Assembly (NCBI GenBank): GCA_002315505.1
Contig: DCGX01000044.1
Span: 684 to 5,984, forward strand
DNA: 5,301 bases
Reading direction: 5' to 3'
Origin: Ruminococcaceae bacterium UBA1767
Lineage (GTDB): Bacteria; Bacillota; Clostridia; Oscillospirales; Acutalibacteraceae
Below, in pieces: positions 1 through 5,301 of this stretch. Within the stretch, counting starts at the first letter, position 1, and the number at the start of each line of letters is the position of its first letter. The translations under genes and the position numbers were made by a program. Under the pieces are notes generated by a model. The model made no database searches and was not told the DNA's origin. It saw only the letters and a program-made list of their open reading frames with translations.

Positions 1-509
1 TTGAATAAACGGTCTGATATCTTTCTTTATCCTCAAGTCTTTCCTTAATGTAATGGGGGAGAGGCATTTCGCCGATTTTGTCGATTACATTGTAGAAATT
101 GCCCTCGTATGAAAACTGTGCAATTCTGTTGCCGTTTTCAAGAACCTCAGTAATTTCAGCCTTGAGAATTCCGTCACCGAAGGAGAAGTGTGAGCCGACC
201 TTGGCCTTTTTTCCGGGACCTGCCATAACCTCCCATTCGTGGGCATCGTGCTGATTGAGAAGAAGAAATTCAACCACAGCACCTGTTTCATCCTTAACGC
301 CGTACATTCTCGCAGGGAGAACACGTGTGTTGTTAAGAATAAGGCAGTCGCCCTCTTCAAAACAGTCAACAATATCACGGAAAATTTTATGTTCAATTTC
401 ACCCGTGTTTTTGTCAAGGACCAAAAGACGTGAACTGTCTCTCGGTTCAATCGGGTGCTGAGCAATAAGCTCTTCGGGTAAATCGTAGAAAAAATCACTT
501 TTTTTCATT
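1..509 (-). CDS. queA: S-adenosylmethionine:tRNA ribosyltransferase-isomerase, N-terminal half (cut by window edge)
   Basis: QueA moves the ribosyl part of S-adenosylmethionine onto 7-aminomethyl-7-deazaguanine in the wobble position of certain tRNAs, forming epoxyqueuosine; it is a soluble cytoplasmic enzyme. Reading leftward from the ATG at 509-507 gives 169 residues in one open frame that is still open at base 1. Family landmarks are easy to see: KKSDFFYDLPEELIAQHP at the N-terminus, EPRDSSRLLVLD (about 21-32), LNNTRVLPAR (58-67), the PGKKAKVG segment (98-105), GEMPLPHYI (146-154) and DKERYQTVY (160-168). The family is usually about 340 residues, so roughly half is present and the C-terminal part lies off the left edge. 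A GAGG Shine-Dalgarno (517-520 on the complement) sits 7 bases before the ATG and supports this start. It is divergent from asd and shares a 161-bp control region with it. Identification is by remembered family motifs, and I am very sure of it. Confidence 0.96.
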
Positions 510-547
510 TTTGTGCCTCAAAAAATAAAATATTTTAACTGCAACTA

Positions 548-576
548 TTGACTATAATAATTAATAATGATATTAT
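548..576 (+). promoter_or_regulatory. Probable sigma-A promoter for asd
   Basis: TTGACT at 548-553 (5 of 6) and TATTAT at 571-576 (5 of 6) are separated by 17 bases. The -10 is preceded by TGA (568-570), which makes an extended TGn -10 element. The expected start is near 583, leaving a leader of about 88 bases before asd. The promoter points toward the queA promoter at 607-635, so the two would converge on the 583-600 interval although the genes themselves diverge. Confidence 0.7.
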
Positions 577-591
577 TTAAAACAATATTTG

Positions 592-636
592 GTTGCTAAC
601 CTATATATTATATTGCAAAATATAACAATTAGCAAC
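592..636. repeat. Inverted repeat GTTGCTAA/TTAGCAAC, possible operator or leader hairpin
   Basis: GTTGCTAA at 592-599 is repeated as its exact reverse complement TTAGCAAC at 629-636, with 29 bases between. A second inner pair, TATATT (604-609) with AATATA (619-624), nests inside it, leaving a 4x4 internal loop and a 9-base loop. In the asd transcript this could form a long weak hairpin, followed by ATA and five T (640-644), so a weak attenuator is possible. As DNA, the arms are 37 bp apart centre to centre, near the predicted start sites, with the right arm over the queA -35. I do not recognise it as a known operator, and it is too short to be a lysine riboswitch. Confidence 0.4.
607..635 (-). 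promoter_or_regulatory. Probable sigma-A promoter for queA
   Basis: On the minus strand, TTGCTA (complement of 630-635; 4 of 6 to TTGACA) is followed after exactly 17 bases by a perfect TATAAT (complement of 607-612). Transcription would start near 600 and run left, giving a leader of about 90 bases before the queA ATG. The -35 hexamer lies inside the right arm of the inverted repeat at 629-636, so a protein bound there could block it. The region is very AT-rich, so chance matches are easy; the correct spacing and perfect -10 make this the best candidate on this strand. Confidence 0.6.
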
Positions 637-670
637 ATATTTTTGAAATTTTTACAGAGGTGATTTTGTC

Positions 671-1759
671 ATGAAAAAGTACAAGGTAGGTATTATCGGC
701 GCTACCGGTATGGTAGGTCAGAGATTTGCTTCATTACTCGAAAAGCATCCTTGGTTTGAGGTTGTAGTTCTCGCAGCAAGTCCACGTTCAGCAGGAAAGA
801 CATATAAGGAGGCAGTTGGCACCCGTTGGTGTATGGATACTCCGATGCCTGAGAATATGGCAGACCTTGTTATTATGAATGCAACAGACGACGTTGAGAA
901 AATCGCTTCTCTTGTTGATTTTGTATTCTGTGCAGTTGATATGAAGAAGGACGAGATTAAGGCTCTTGAAGAGAGATATGCTAAGGCTGAGTGCCCTGTT
1001 GTTTCAAATAACAGCGCTCACAGAGGCACAACTGACGTTCCGATGGTAGTTCCTGAGCTTAATGCAGACCATATTAATGTTATTGCTTCACAGAAGAAGC
1101 GTCTTGGCACAAAGAGAGGCTTTATCGCAGTTAAGTCAAACTGCTCACTTCAGAGCTATGTTCCTGCAGTTTATCCGCTTGACAAGGCAGGCTACAAGGT
1201 TGAGGATGTTCTTGTTTGCACATACCAGGCTATTTCCGGTGCAGGTAAGACCTTTGCAACATGGCCTGAGATGCTCGATAACGTAATTCCGTTCATCGGC
1301 GGTGAGGAAGAGAAGAGCGAGCAGGAGCCTCTTAAAATCTGGGGTAATATTGAGGGCGACGAGATTGTTAACGCAACAGTTCCTCACTTCACAGCTCAGT
1401 GCCTTCGTGTTCCTGTATCAAATGGTCATATGGGTGCAGTATTTATGAAGTTTGCAGATAAGGCTCCTTCAAAGGAAGAAATTATCAGCATCTGGGAAAA
1501 CTTCAAGGGTGTTCCTCAGGAGCTTGCACTTCCAAGTGCACCGAAGAAGTTCCTCAATTACTTTGTAGAGGACAATATGCCTCAGACAAAGCTTCAGCGT
1601 GACCTTGAGGGAGGTATGGCAGTAAGCATCGGTCGTCTTCGTGAGGATACACAGTATGATTATAAGTTCGTTTGCCTTTCACATAACACACTTCGTGGTG
1701 CAGCAGGCGGAGCAGTTCTCCTTGCAGAGCTTCTTGCAGCTAAGGGCTATATGGACTAA
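671..1759 (+). CDS. asd: Aspartate-semialdehyde dehydrogenase (archaeal/fungal-like branch)
   Basis: Reduces L-aspartyl-4-phosphate with NADPH to L-aspartate-4-semialdehyde, the branch-point intermediate for lysine/diaminopimelate, threonine and methionine; cytoplasmic. The 362-residue product begins with the dinucleotide-binding loop GIIGATGMVGQR (7-18). The catalytic cysteine is Cys158 in KSNCSLQS. Further landmarks are YQAISGAGKT (185-194), the substrate-site stretch EEEKSEQEPLKIWG (212-225), LRVPVSNGHMGAVF with Arg246 and general-base His253, and the closing HNTLRGAAGGAVLLAELL (338-355). Length and these motifs fit the archaeal/fungal-like branch rather than the E. coli type. The residues flanking the catalytic Cys (Ser before NC, Leu-Gln after) differ from the PNCST form I know best. 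AGAGGTGA at 656-663, 7 bases before the ATG, fixes the start. Lys is coded almost always by AAG and Glu mostly by GAG, suggesting high expression and contrasting with dapA downstream. Function is known from the family; the branch assignment is by eye. Confidence 0.96.
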   Translation: MKKYKVGIIGATGMVGQRFASLLEKHPWFEVVVLAASPRSAGKTYKEAVGTRWCMDTPMPENMADLVIMNATDDVEKIASLVDFVFCAVDMKKDEIKALEERYAKAECPVVSNNSAHRGTTDVPMVVPELNADHINVIASQKKRLGTKRGFIAVKSNCSLQSYVPAVYPLDKAGYKVEDVLVCTYQAISGAGKTFATWPEMLDNVIPFIGGEEEKSEQEPLKIWGNIEGDEIVNATVPHFTAQCLRVPVSNGHMGAVFMKFADKAPSKEEIISIWENFKGVPQELALPSAPKKFLNYFVEDNMPQTKLQRDLEGGMAVSIGRLREDTQYDYKFVCLSHNTLRGAAGGAVLLAELLAAKGYMD

Positions 1760-1777
1760 TTAAATAAATTTAGTTTA

Positions 1778-1816
1778 AAACCGTGTCGTTTAAAAGCGAT
1801 GCGGTTTATTTTTATT
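1778..1816 (+). terminator. Intrinsic terminator between asd and dapA
   Basis: AAACCGTGTCG (1778-1788) pairs with CGATGCGGTTT (1797-1807) over 11 positions, two of them G-U wobbles in RNA, closing an 8-base loop. TTTTT follows at 1809-1813, with more T at 1815-1816. It begins 18 bases after the asd stop and ends just before the dapA Shine-Dalgarno at 1819. It should end or reduce asd transcripts before dapA. Its closeness to the dapA ribosome binding site means that read-through RNA would carry a hairpin right next to that site. Confidence 0.75.
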
Positions 1817-1818
1817 AT

Positions 1819-1826
1819 GGAGTTGA
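1819..1826 (+). promoter_or_regulatory. Shine-Dalgarno that decides the dapA start
   Basis: GGAG at 1819-1822, within GGAGTTGA, stands 8 bases before the ATG at 1831. The same frame is open upstream to a GTG at 1783, but that GTG lies inside the terminator stem and the extra 16 residues do not resemble any DapA N-terminus. The ATG at 1831 gives the usual MKQVIFKGSACAIITPF start. Confidence 0.75.
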
Positions 1827-1830
1827 TGCT

Positions 1831-2718
1831 ATGAAGCAGGTGATTTTCAAAGGCTCGGCCTGTGCAATTATTACGCCTTTTGAAAAATCGGGAAGAATAG
1901 ATTATAAGACTCTTAAAAAGAATATTGATTTTCAGATTTCAAATTCAACAGATGCAATAGTGGTCTGCGGTACAACAGGCGAAAGCTCAGTGCTGTCAGA
2001 CAGAGAGCACAGACAGATGATTAAATCCGTAATAAAATACGTTGAGGGCAGAGTGCCTGTTATTGCGGGTGTCGGCTCAAATTGTACTCAGAAGGTGCTT
2101 CGCAGAAGTGAGGCGGCTGAGGAATGCGGGGCAGACGGGCTGTTGATTGTTACTCCGTATTACAACAAAACCTCACAGGAGGGACTCATTGAGCACTATT
2201 TGTGTATTGCAAGGCACGTCAGTACACCGATAATAACGTATAATGTTCCGACAAGAACGGGTGTTGATATTAAACCCGAAACGTATAAAGAATTATCGAA
2301 AGTATCGAAAATCGTTGCAACCAAGGAGGCAAACGGAAATCTTTCCGCACTGATGAAAACGATGGAATTGTGCGGTGATAATCTCAATATTTATTGCGGA
2401 AATGATGACCATTCCGCCGCTTTTGTGGCAATGGGAGCAATCGGAACGATTTCCGTACTTGCCAATCTTATGCCGCAGCAGGCACATGACATTGCGGTGA
2501 CGGGAATTAACGGTGATATTGATTTAAGTGCCGCTCTTCAGAAAAAATATCTTGAAATGTGTAATGTGCTGTTCTGCGATGTGAATCCTGTTCCGATAAA
2601 ATATGCAATGAGCCTTGTGGGACTTTGCAGGGATGTTTACAGGCTACCGCTTGTCGAATTGAATGATAAAAATAAGTCGAAAGTAATATCGGCAATGAAG
2701 CATCTTGATATAATATAA
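1831..2718 (+). CDS. dapA: 4-hydroxy-tetrahydrodipicolinate synthase
   Basis: Condenses pyruvate with aspartate semialdehyde, the product of the upstream asd gene, to make (4S)-4-hydroxy-tetrahydrodipicolinate, the first committed step to diaminopimelate and lysine; a cytoplasmic TIM-barrel enzyme of the class I aldolase superfamily, usually tetrameric. From the ATG at 1831 it is 295 residues, normal for the family. Visible by comparison with E. coli DapA: the GTTGE loop with Thr48 and Thr49, VTPYYNK with Tyr110/Tyr111, TYNVPTRTG with catalytic Tyr137 and substrate-carboxylate Arg142, Schiff-base Lys165 in ATKEANGN, the GNDD turn at 190-193, and NPVPIKYA (252-259). All expected catalytic residues are present. 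It follows asd by 71 bases with a terminator between, and I see no convincing promoter of its own, so expression by partial read-through is possible. Lysine codons are mostly AAA, unlike asd. No dapB follows; the next gene is convergent. Related N-acetylneuraminate lyases lack this exact motif set, so dapA is the firm choice. Confidence 0.95.
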   Translation: MKQVIFKGSACAIITPFEKSGRIDYKTLKKNIDFQISNSTDAIVVCGTTGESSVLSDREHRQMIKSVIKYVEGRVPVIAGVGSNCTQKVLRRSEAAEECGADGLLIVTPYYNKTSQEGLIEHYLCIARHVSTPIITYNVPTRTGVDIKPETYKELSKVSKIVATKEANGNLSALMKTMELCGDNLNIYCGNDDHSAAFVAMGAIGTISVLANLMPQQAHDIAVTGINGDIDLSAALQKKYLEMCNVLFCDVNPVPIKYAMSLVGLCRDVYRLPLVELNDKNKSKVISAMKHLDII

Positions 2719-2742
2719 AGCCACCGAAAAACCGATGGCTTT
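2717..2742. terminator. Shared bidirectional terminator between dapA and the MBOAT gene
   Basis: AAAGCCACCG (2717-2726) faces CGATGGCTTT (2733-2742) across a 6-base loop. On the plus strand there is one C-A mismatch in the 10-bp stem and only three T at its end. On the minus strand the same position becomes a U-G wobble, the stem is fully paired, and TTTATATTATAT follows. It therefore suits the leftward MBOAT transcript better, while probably also serving dapA. The 5' arm overlaps the last two bases of the dapA stop codon and the hairpin ends 3 bases from the MBOAT stop. Confidence 0.7.
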
Positions 2743-2745
2743 GAA

Positions 2746-4194
2746 TCAGAATCTGAAATATATAAACGGATTGCTTGAAAAATATGCGAGTGCGGCGGTC
2801 AGCATAATGAACAGCGAGAACAATGTAAGTCCCCATGTTTTATCAAGCGGTAAATAGATGTAACTGTCTGTTGTGAGTGCTTCATTTGCTTTTTTGTTTC
2901 TGAGAGTAACTGAAACAAATCTTACGATAACAACTGCAATTGCAACGAATGTCCATATGTAATAGTGCTGAACACCGCCCTGAAGTGTGAACATTGCTCT
3001 GAAAACATCCCACGCATTAGCAAAGCTCTCAGCACGGAAGAAAATCCATCCGAAGCAAACAAATATGTATGTACAAACTGTGCTGATTATGTTCGGGATG
3101 GTGCTTCCTTTGTAGTCCTTAGGCAACTTTCGGATTTTTTTGTACAGCTTGTGTACGCAAAGTCCGATTCCGTGGAACAGACCCCACGCAACAAAGGTCC
3201 AGCTTGCACCGTGCCACAATCCGCCTAAAAGCATAGTGATAACAAGATTGATGTATGTTCTTGCAACACCTTTTCTGTTGCCGCCGAGCGGAATGTAAAG
3301 ATATTCCATAAGCCATGATGAAAGGCTGATGTGCCAGCGTTTCCAGAACTCGCTGACATTTTTTGAAATGTACGGGAAGTTGAAATTTCTTCTCAAATCA
3401 AATCCGAGGCACTTCGCAGAGCCGATTGCCATATCGGAGTAACCCGAGAAGTCAAAATAAATCTGAATTGAATAAGAAATTACCGCAAGAACAACAGTAA
3501 GAGCCGAAAATGCGGACGGAGTTTCAAATACCTCGTCGACGAATATAGAAAGTCTGTCGGCAATAACTATTTTTTTGAAAAGACCGAGAACAAAAATCTG
3601 TAAACCCTTTTCAAGATTTTTCAGTGAAACCGACCTGTCCTCATGAAGCTGAGGAATAAAATCCTCCGCCTTGACGATAGGACCTGCAACTAACTGAGGG
3701 AAGAAAGAAATGTACAAAGCAAGATTTATGAAATCCTTCTGTGCTTCAATCTTTCCTCTTTTTACGTCAATAGTGTAGCTTAATGACTGGAAGGTGTAAA
3801 AAGAAATTCCGACAGGGAGAACAAGCGAAAGTGTGACGCTCGAGCTTGTGTGCAGAAGCTGTGCAAAGGAATCGACAAAGAAATTGAAATATTTGAAAAT
3901 TCCAAGTATTACAAGCGGTGTCACAACTCCGAGCACGGTTGCCGCCTTTTCGTACTTGTCACGTTTGGCAACAATCAGTGATGTCACGTATGAAACAATT
4001 GTCAGAGCCAGCATTAAAAAGCAGAATTTCATATCTGCCCAGCCGTAGAAAATGTAGCTCATTATCAGCAGAAATACGTGCCTTATCTGTTGTACCGTTT
4101 CGATTTTACACTTGCTTTTGAGTGCATTTGAGATTGCCATTACAACTAATACAATCCCGAAGAAAATAATATATTCAAGTGAAGAAAAGCTCAT
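2746..4194 (-). CDS. MBOAT-family membrane O-acyltransferase (AlgI/DltB type)
   Basis: A 482-residue, very hydrophobic polytopic membrane protein with roughly 11-13 membrane segments, spread over the whole length (for example near 7-24, 55-77, 87-107, 155-172, 228-250, 311-348, 367-387, 410-430 and 455-473). Family motifs are clear: LPVGISFYTFQSLSY (126-140), FFPQLVAGPI (164-173), FDFSGYSDMAIG (247-258), FWKRWHISLSSW with His288 (283-294), the catalytic-site His328 in GGLWHGAS (324-331), and a C-terminus ending PFIYFRF as often seen in AlgI-like proteins. Such proteins pass an acyl group, commonly acetyl, across the membrane to a partner or polymer outside the cell. The start ATG overlaps the stop of the upstream SGNH gene (ATGA), with AGGCGGTGA (complement of 4199-4207) 4 bases before it, so translation is probably coupled. 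It could acetylate an exopolysaccharide, peptidoglycan or teichoic acid; with no dltA/dltC here, calling it DltB is not justified. Family assignment is very secure, substrate unknown. Confidence 0.94.
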   Translation of the reverse strand: MSFSSLEYIIFFGIVLVVMAISNALKSKCKIETVQQIRHVFLLIMSYIFYGWADMKFCFLMLALTIVSYVTSLIVAKRDKYEKAATVLGVVTPLVILGIFKYFNFFVDSFAQLLHTSSSVTLSLVLPVGISFYTFQSLSYTIDVKRGKIEAQKDFINLALYISFFPQLVAGPIVKAEDFIPQLHEDRSVSLKNLEKGLQIFVLGLFKKIVIADRLSIFVDEVFETPSAFSALTVVLAVISYSIQIYFDFSGYSDMAIGSAKCLGFDLRRNFNFPYISKNVSEFWKRWHISLSSWLMEYLYIPLGGNRKGVARTYINLVITMLLGGLWHGASWTFVAWGLFHGIGLCVHKLYKKIRKLPKDYKGSTIPNIISTVCTYIFVCFGWIFFRAESFANAWDVFRAMFTLQGGVQHYYIWTFVAIAVVIVRFVSVTLRNKKANEALTTDSYIYLPLDKTWGLTLFSLFIMLTAALAYFSSNPFIYFRF

Positions 4195-5222
4195 CGTGTC
4201 ACCGCCTTTTCTTCAATAGTGGCATACAGCCTTTCAGCAATGATTCTGTGACCTTCGGCATTGAGGTGTCCGACACCGACCTTAGTGTTGCAATAACCGT
4301 GAGGAAGAATCTGCTTCTCATTGTAATTTTTTAGAAAATCATCTGTCATATCGACAAATATAATGTTATGCTTCTGACAAAGAGAAACGTATGAATTGTA
4401 GAAACCGGAAATTTCATTCAACGGAGTGTCTATATTAAGCACATTTACTGTCTTGTCATTATTAAGTGACAGGTGTGGCTGATAGTAGATTATCGGAGTT
4501 ACATTATACTTTGCACAAAGCTCTTCGATTTTTTGCATAAGCCCGTCGATGTTCTGCGTATATTCGTCGGTAGCTGTATTTGTATTGTCTGAACCTGCAA
4601 CAGTCGGGGTTGCTTTTAGAGCCTTATAATCATTGAACTGATGATATAAAACCTTAAGATACGGAACTTTCTGCAGGTCAGCGGCAATACCCTTTGCAGA
4701 GGATAATCTTTCAAGAGTGTTATTGAGTGCATTCTGTGCTATTTCCGGAGTAATAAGAATCGATTGAACTTCAAATAAAACGTAAGACTTCGGCTTGTAT
4801 GTTTTTAACGCAGATTCAAGATTTCTGACAAAATACGGGAGAGTCTGGCTTGAATGAGCAATACTGTAGGTGTAGTAATTGTTGCCGAAAAGTCTGTTGA
4901 GCTGAGCCGCTGTACTTTCACTTGTTTTTACGTTAAAGGCTTCCTCCTGCGATGAGCCCATAAGTAAAATATCGATATCCTTTTCGCCTAAATCAAGCTC
5001 ATTGTTAAATCCGTCATTATTGGTATGTCCGAAGGCGATACCCTCGGTAGCCTTTGAATAGAATTTGTTAGATTCGTATTTGTAATCTGTTGAATTATTG
5101 AGATTGTCGAAATGAGCAGGTACGTTGTCATAGAAAAAACTGAAGCCGCACATAATTGCAAAAGAAATTACAACTGCAACAAATGCCTTCATCATCCATA
5201 ATATGATTTGCCTGAATTTCAT
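4191..5222 (-). CDS. Membrane-anchored SGNH-like protein, partner of the MBOAT acyltransferase
   Basis: A 343-residue protein with a short basic N-terminus (MKFR), one hydrophobic anchor at about 7-30 and no lipobox, so it is probably an N-in signal anchor with the rest outside the membrane. The globular part resembles an SGNH/GDSL fold: beta-strand and nucleophile block DILLMGSSQEEAF (84-96) with likely Ser91, a second block SIAHSSQTLPYF (120-131), and the final GHLNAEGHRIIAERLY (318-333) with likely catalytic His319. The residue three before that His, normally Asp in DxxH, is Gly316. Cys311 lies nearby in HGYCNT. Pairing with an MBOAT is the known layout of AlgI/AlgJ, PatA/PatB and DltB/DltD systems, in which the SGNH-like member completes transfer to the polymer outside; here that role is inferred. 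I start it at the ATG (5222-5220), because a GTG 9 bases upstream lies inside the Shine-Dalgarno. It is first in a two-gene operon and overlaps the MBOAT gene by 4 bases. No specific homologue recognised. Confidence 0.82.
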   Translation of the reverse strand: MKFRQIILWMMKAFVAVVISFAIMCGFSFFYDNVPAHFDNLNNSTDYKYESNKFYSKATEGIAFGHTNNDGFNNELDLGEKDIDILLMGSSQEEAFNVKTSESTAAQLNRLFGNNYYTYSIAHSSQTLPYFVRNLESALKTYKPKSYVLFEVQSILITPEIAQNALNNTLERLSSAKGIAADLQKVPYLKVLYHQFNDYKALKATPTVAGSDNTNTATDEYTQNIDGLMQKIEELCAKYNVTPIIYYQPHLSLNNDKTVNVLNIDTPLNEISGFYNSYVSLCQKHNIIFVDMTDDFLKNYNEKQILPHGYCNTKVGVGHLNAEGHRIIAERLYATIEEKAVTR

Positions 5223-5227
5223 CGATT

Positions 5228-5234
5228 TCACCTC
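5228..5234 (-). promoter_or_regulatory. Shine-Dalgarno that decides the SGNH gene start
   Basis: The complement reads GAGGTGA, a strong match to the 16S rRNA 3' end, 5 bases before the ATG at 5222. The upstream in-frame GTG at 5231-5229 is part of this element and has no separate site of its own, so the shorter 343-residue product is preferred over 346. Confidence 0.75.
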
Positions 5235-5245
5235 ACTCGTCGCTT

Positions 5246-5274
5246 ATTATATATGAAAATGAGAAATATTTCAA
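5246..5274 (-). promoter_or_regulatory. Strong sigma-A-like promoter for the SGNH-MBOAT operon
   Basis: The minus strand carries TTGAAA (complement of 5269-5274; 5 of 6) and a perfect TATAAT (complement of 5246-5251) with a 17-base spacer. Transcription would begin near 5239-5240, only about 17 bases before the ATG and just upstream of the Shine-Dalgarno, leaving no room for a riboswitch or attenuator. The bases beyond the -35 (5275-5301) are AT-rich and hold no gene that I can see. Confidence 0.75.
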
Positions 5275-5301
5275 GAATTATCTTTAATTGATTTTTCGTT
5301 T

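Noticed and set aside
85..498. Long minus-strand open frame of 137 codons
   Set aside because: It overlaps queA in another frame; the queA frame has clear family motifs and a Shine-Dalgarno, while this one has neither.
583..670. Lysine riboswitch or T-box in the asd leader
   Set aside because: The predicted leader is only about 88 bases and has none of the conserved cores of those elements; both are much longer.
1734..1770. Candidate dapA promoter with TTGCAG followed by AT-rich sequence
   Set aside because: The hexamer at the proper spacing (TAATTA) matches the -10 consensus in only two positions, which is not above chance in AT-rich DNA.
1783..1830. N-terminal extension of dapA from a GTG at 1783
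   Set aside because: The GTG is inside the terminator stem, has no ribosome binding site, and the added residues are not DapA-like.
2507..2836. Minus-strand open frame across the dapA end and the intergenic hairpin
   Set aside because: It runs antisense through dapA and overlaps the end of the MBOAT gene in another frame, with no recognisable motifs.
2746..4194. Naming the MBOAT gene dltB
   Set aside because: dltA, dltC and a recognisable DltD are not present in the window, and the motifs fit the wider AlgI/DltB family without separating its members.
5223..5231. GTG start for the SGNH gene three codons upstream
   Set aside because: The GTG is part of the GAGGTGA Shine-Dalgarno that serves the ATG at 5222.

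Overview
The window looks like a chromosomal segment of a low-GC Gram-positive bacterium, most likely a gut-type Clostridia (Oscillospiraceae/Ruminococcus-like). This is an inference from the moderately AT-rich genes, very AT-rich intergenic DNA, AGGTGA-type Shine-Dalgarno sequences, sigma-A-like promoters and the kind of protein homologues present. No mobile element, CRISPR array, tRNA or rRNA is visible.

Layout: (1) 1-509, minus strand: the N-terminal half of queA (tRNA queuosine synthesis), running off the left edge. (2) 510-670: a 161-bp divergent intergenic region with a good promoter for each gene. The two promoters face each other, and an 8-bp perfect inverted repeat lies across the start-site region. 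(3) 671-1759, plus: asd, an aspartate-semialdehyde dehydrogenase of the archaeal/fungal-like branch. (4) An intrinsic terminator at about 1778-1816, then (5) dapA at 1831-2718, plus, 4-hydroxy-tetrahydrodipicolinate synthase. (6) A bidirectional hairpin terminator at 2717-2742 between convergent genes. (7) 2746-4194 and 4191-5222, both minus: a two-gene operon, transcribed SGNH-like protein first and then an MBOAT (AlgI/DltB-type) membrane acyltransferase, with an ATGA overlap. A near-consensus promoter lies at 5246-5274.

Asd and DapA catalyse consecutive steps: aspartyl phosphate to aspartate semialdehyde, then condensation with pyruvate. They feed lysine and meso-diaminopimelate, and so peptidoglycan. 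The MBOAT/SGNH pair has the architecture of machines that O-acylate an extracytoplasmic polymer. No polymer biosynthesis or D-alanylation gene is in the window, so its substrate is open. Both modules may touch the cell envelope, but they are convergently transcribed and separated by a terminator, so nothing shows co-regulation.

Most of the window is ordinary housekeeping sequence. The points worth a second look are the face-to-face promoters and hairpin between queA and asd, the terminator that runs into the dapA ribosome binding site together with a sharp codon-use difference between asd and dapA, and the SGNH protein that lacks the usual Asp of the DxxH motif.
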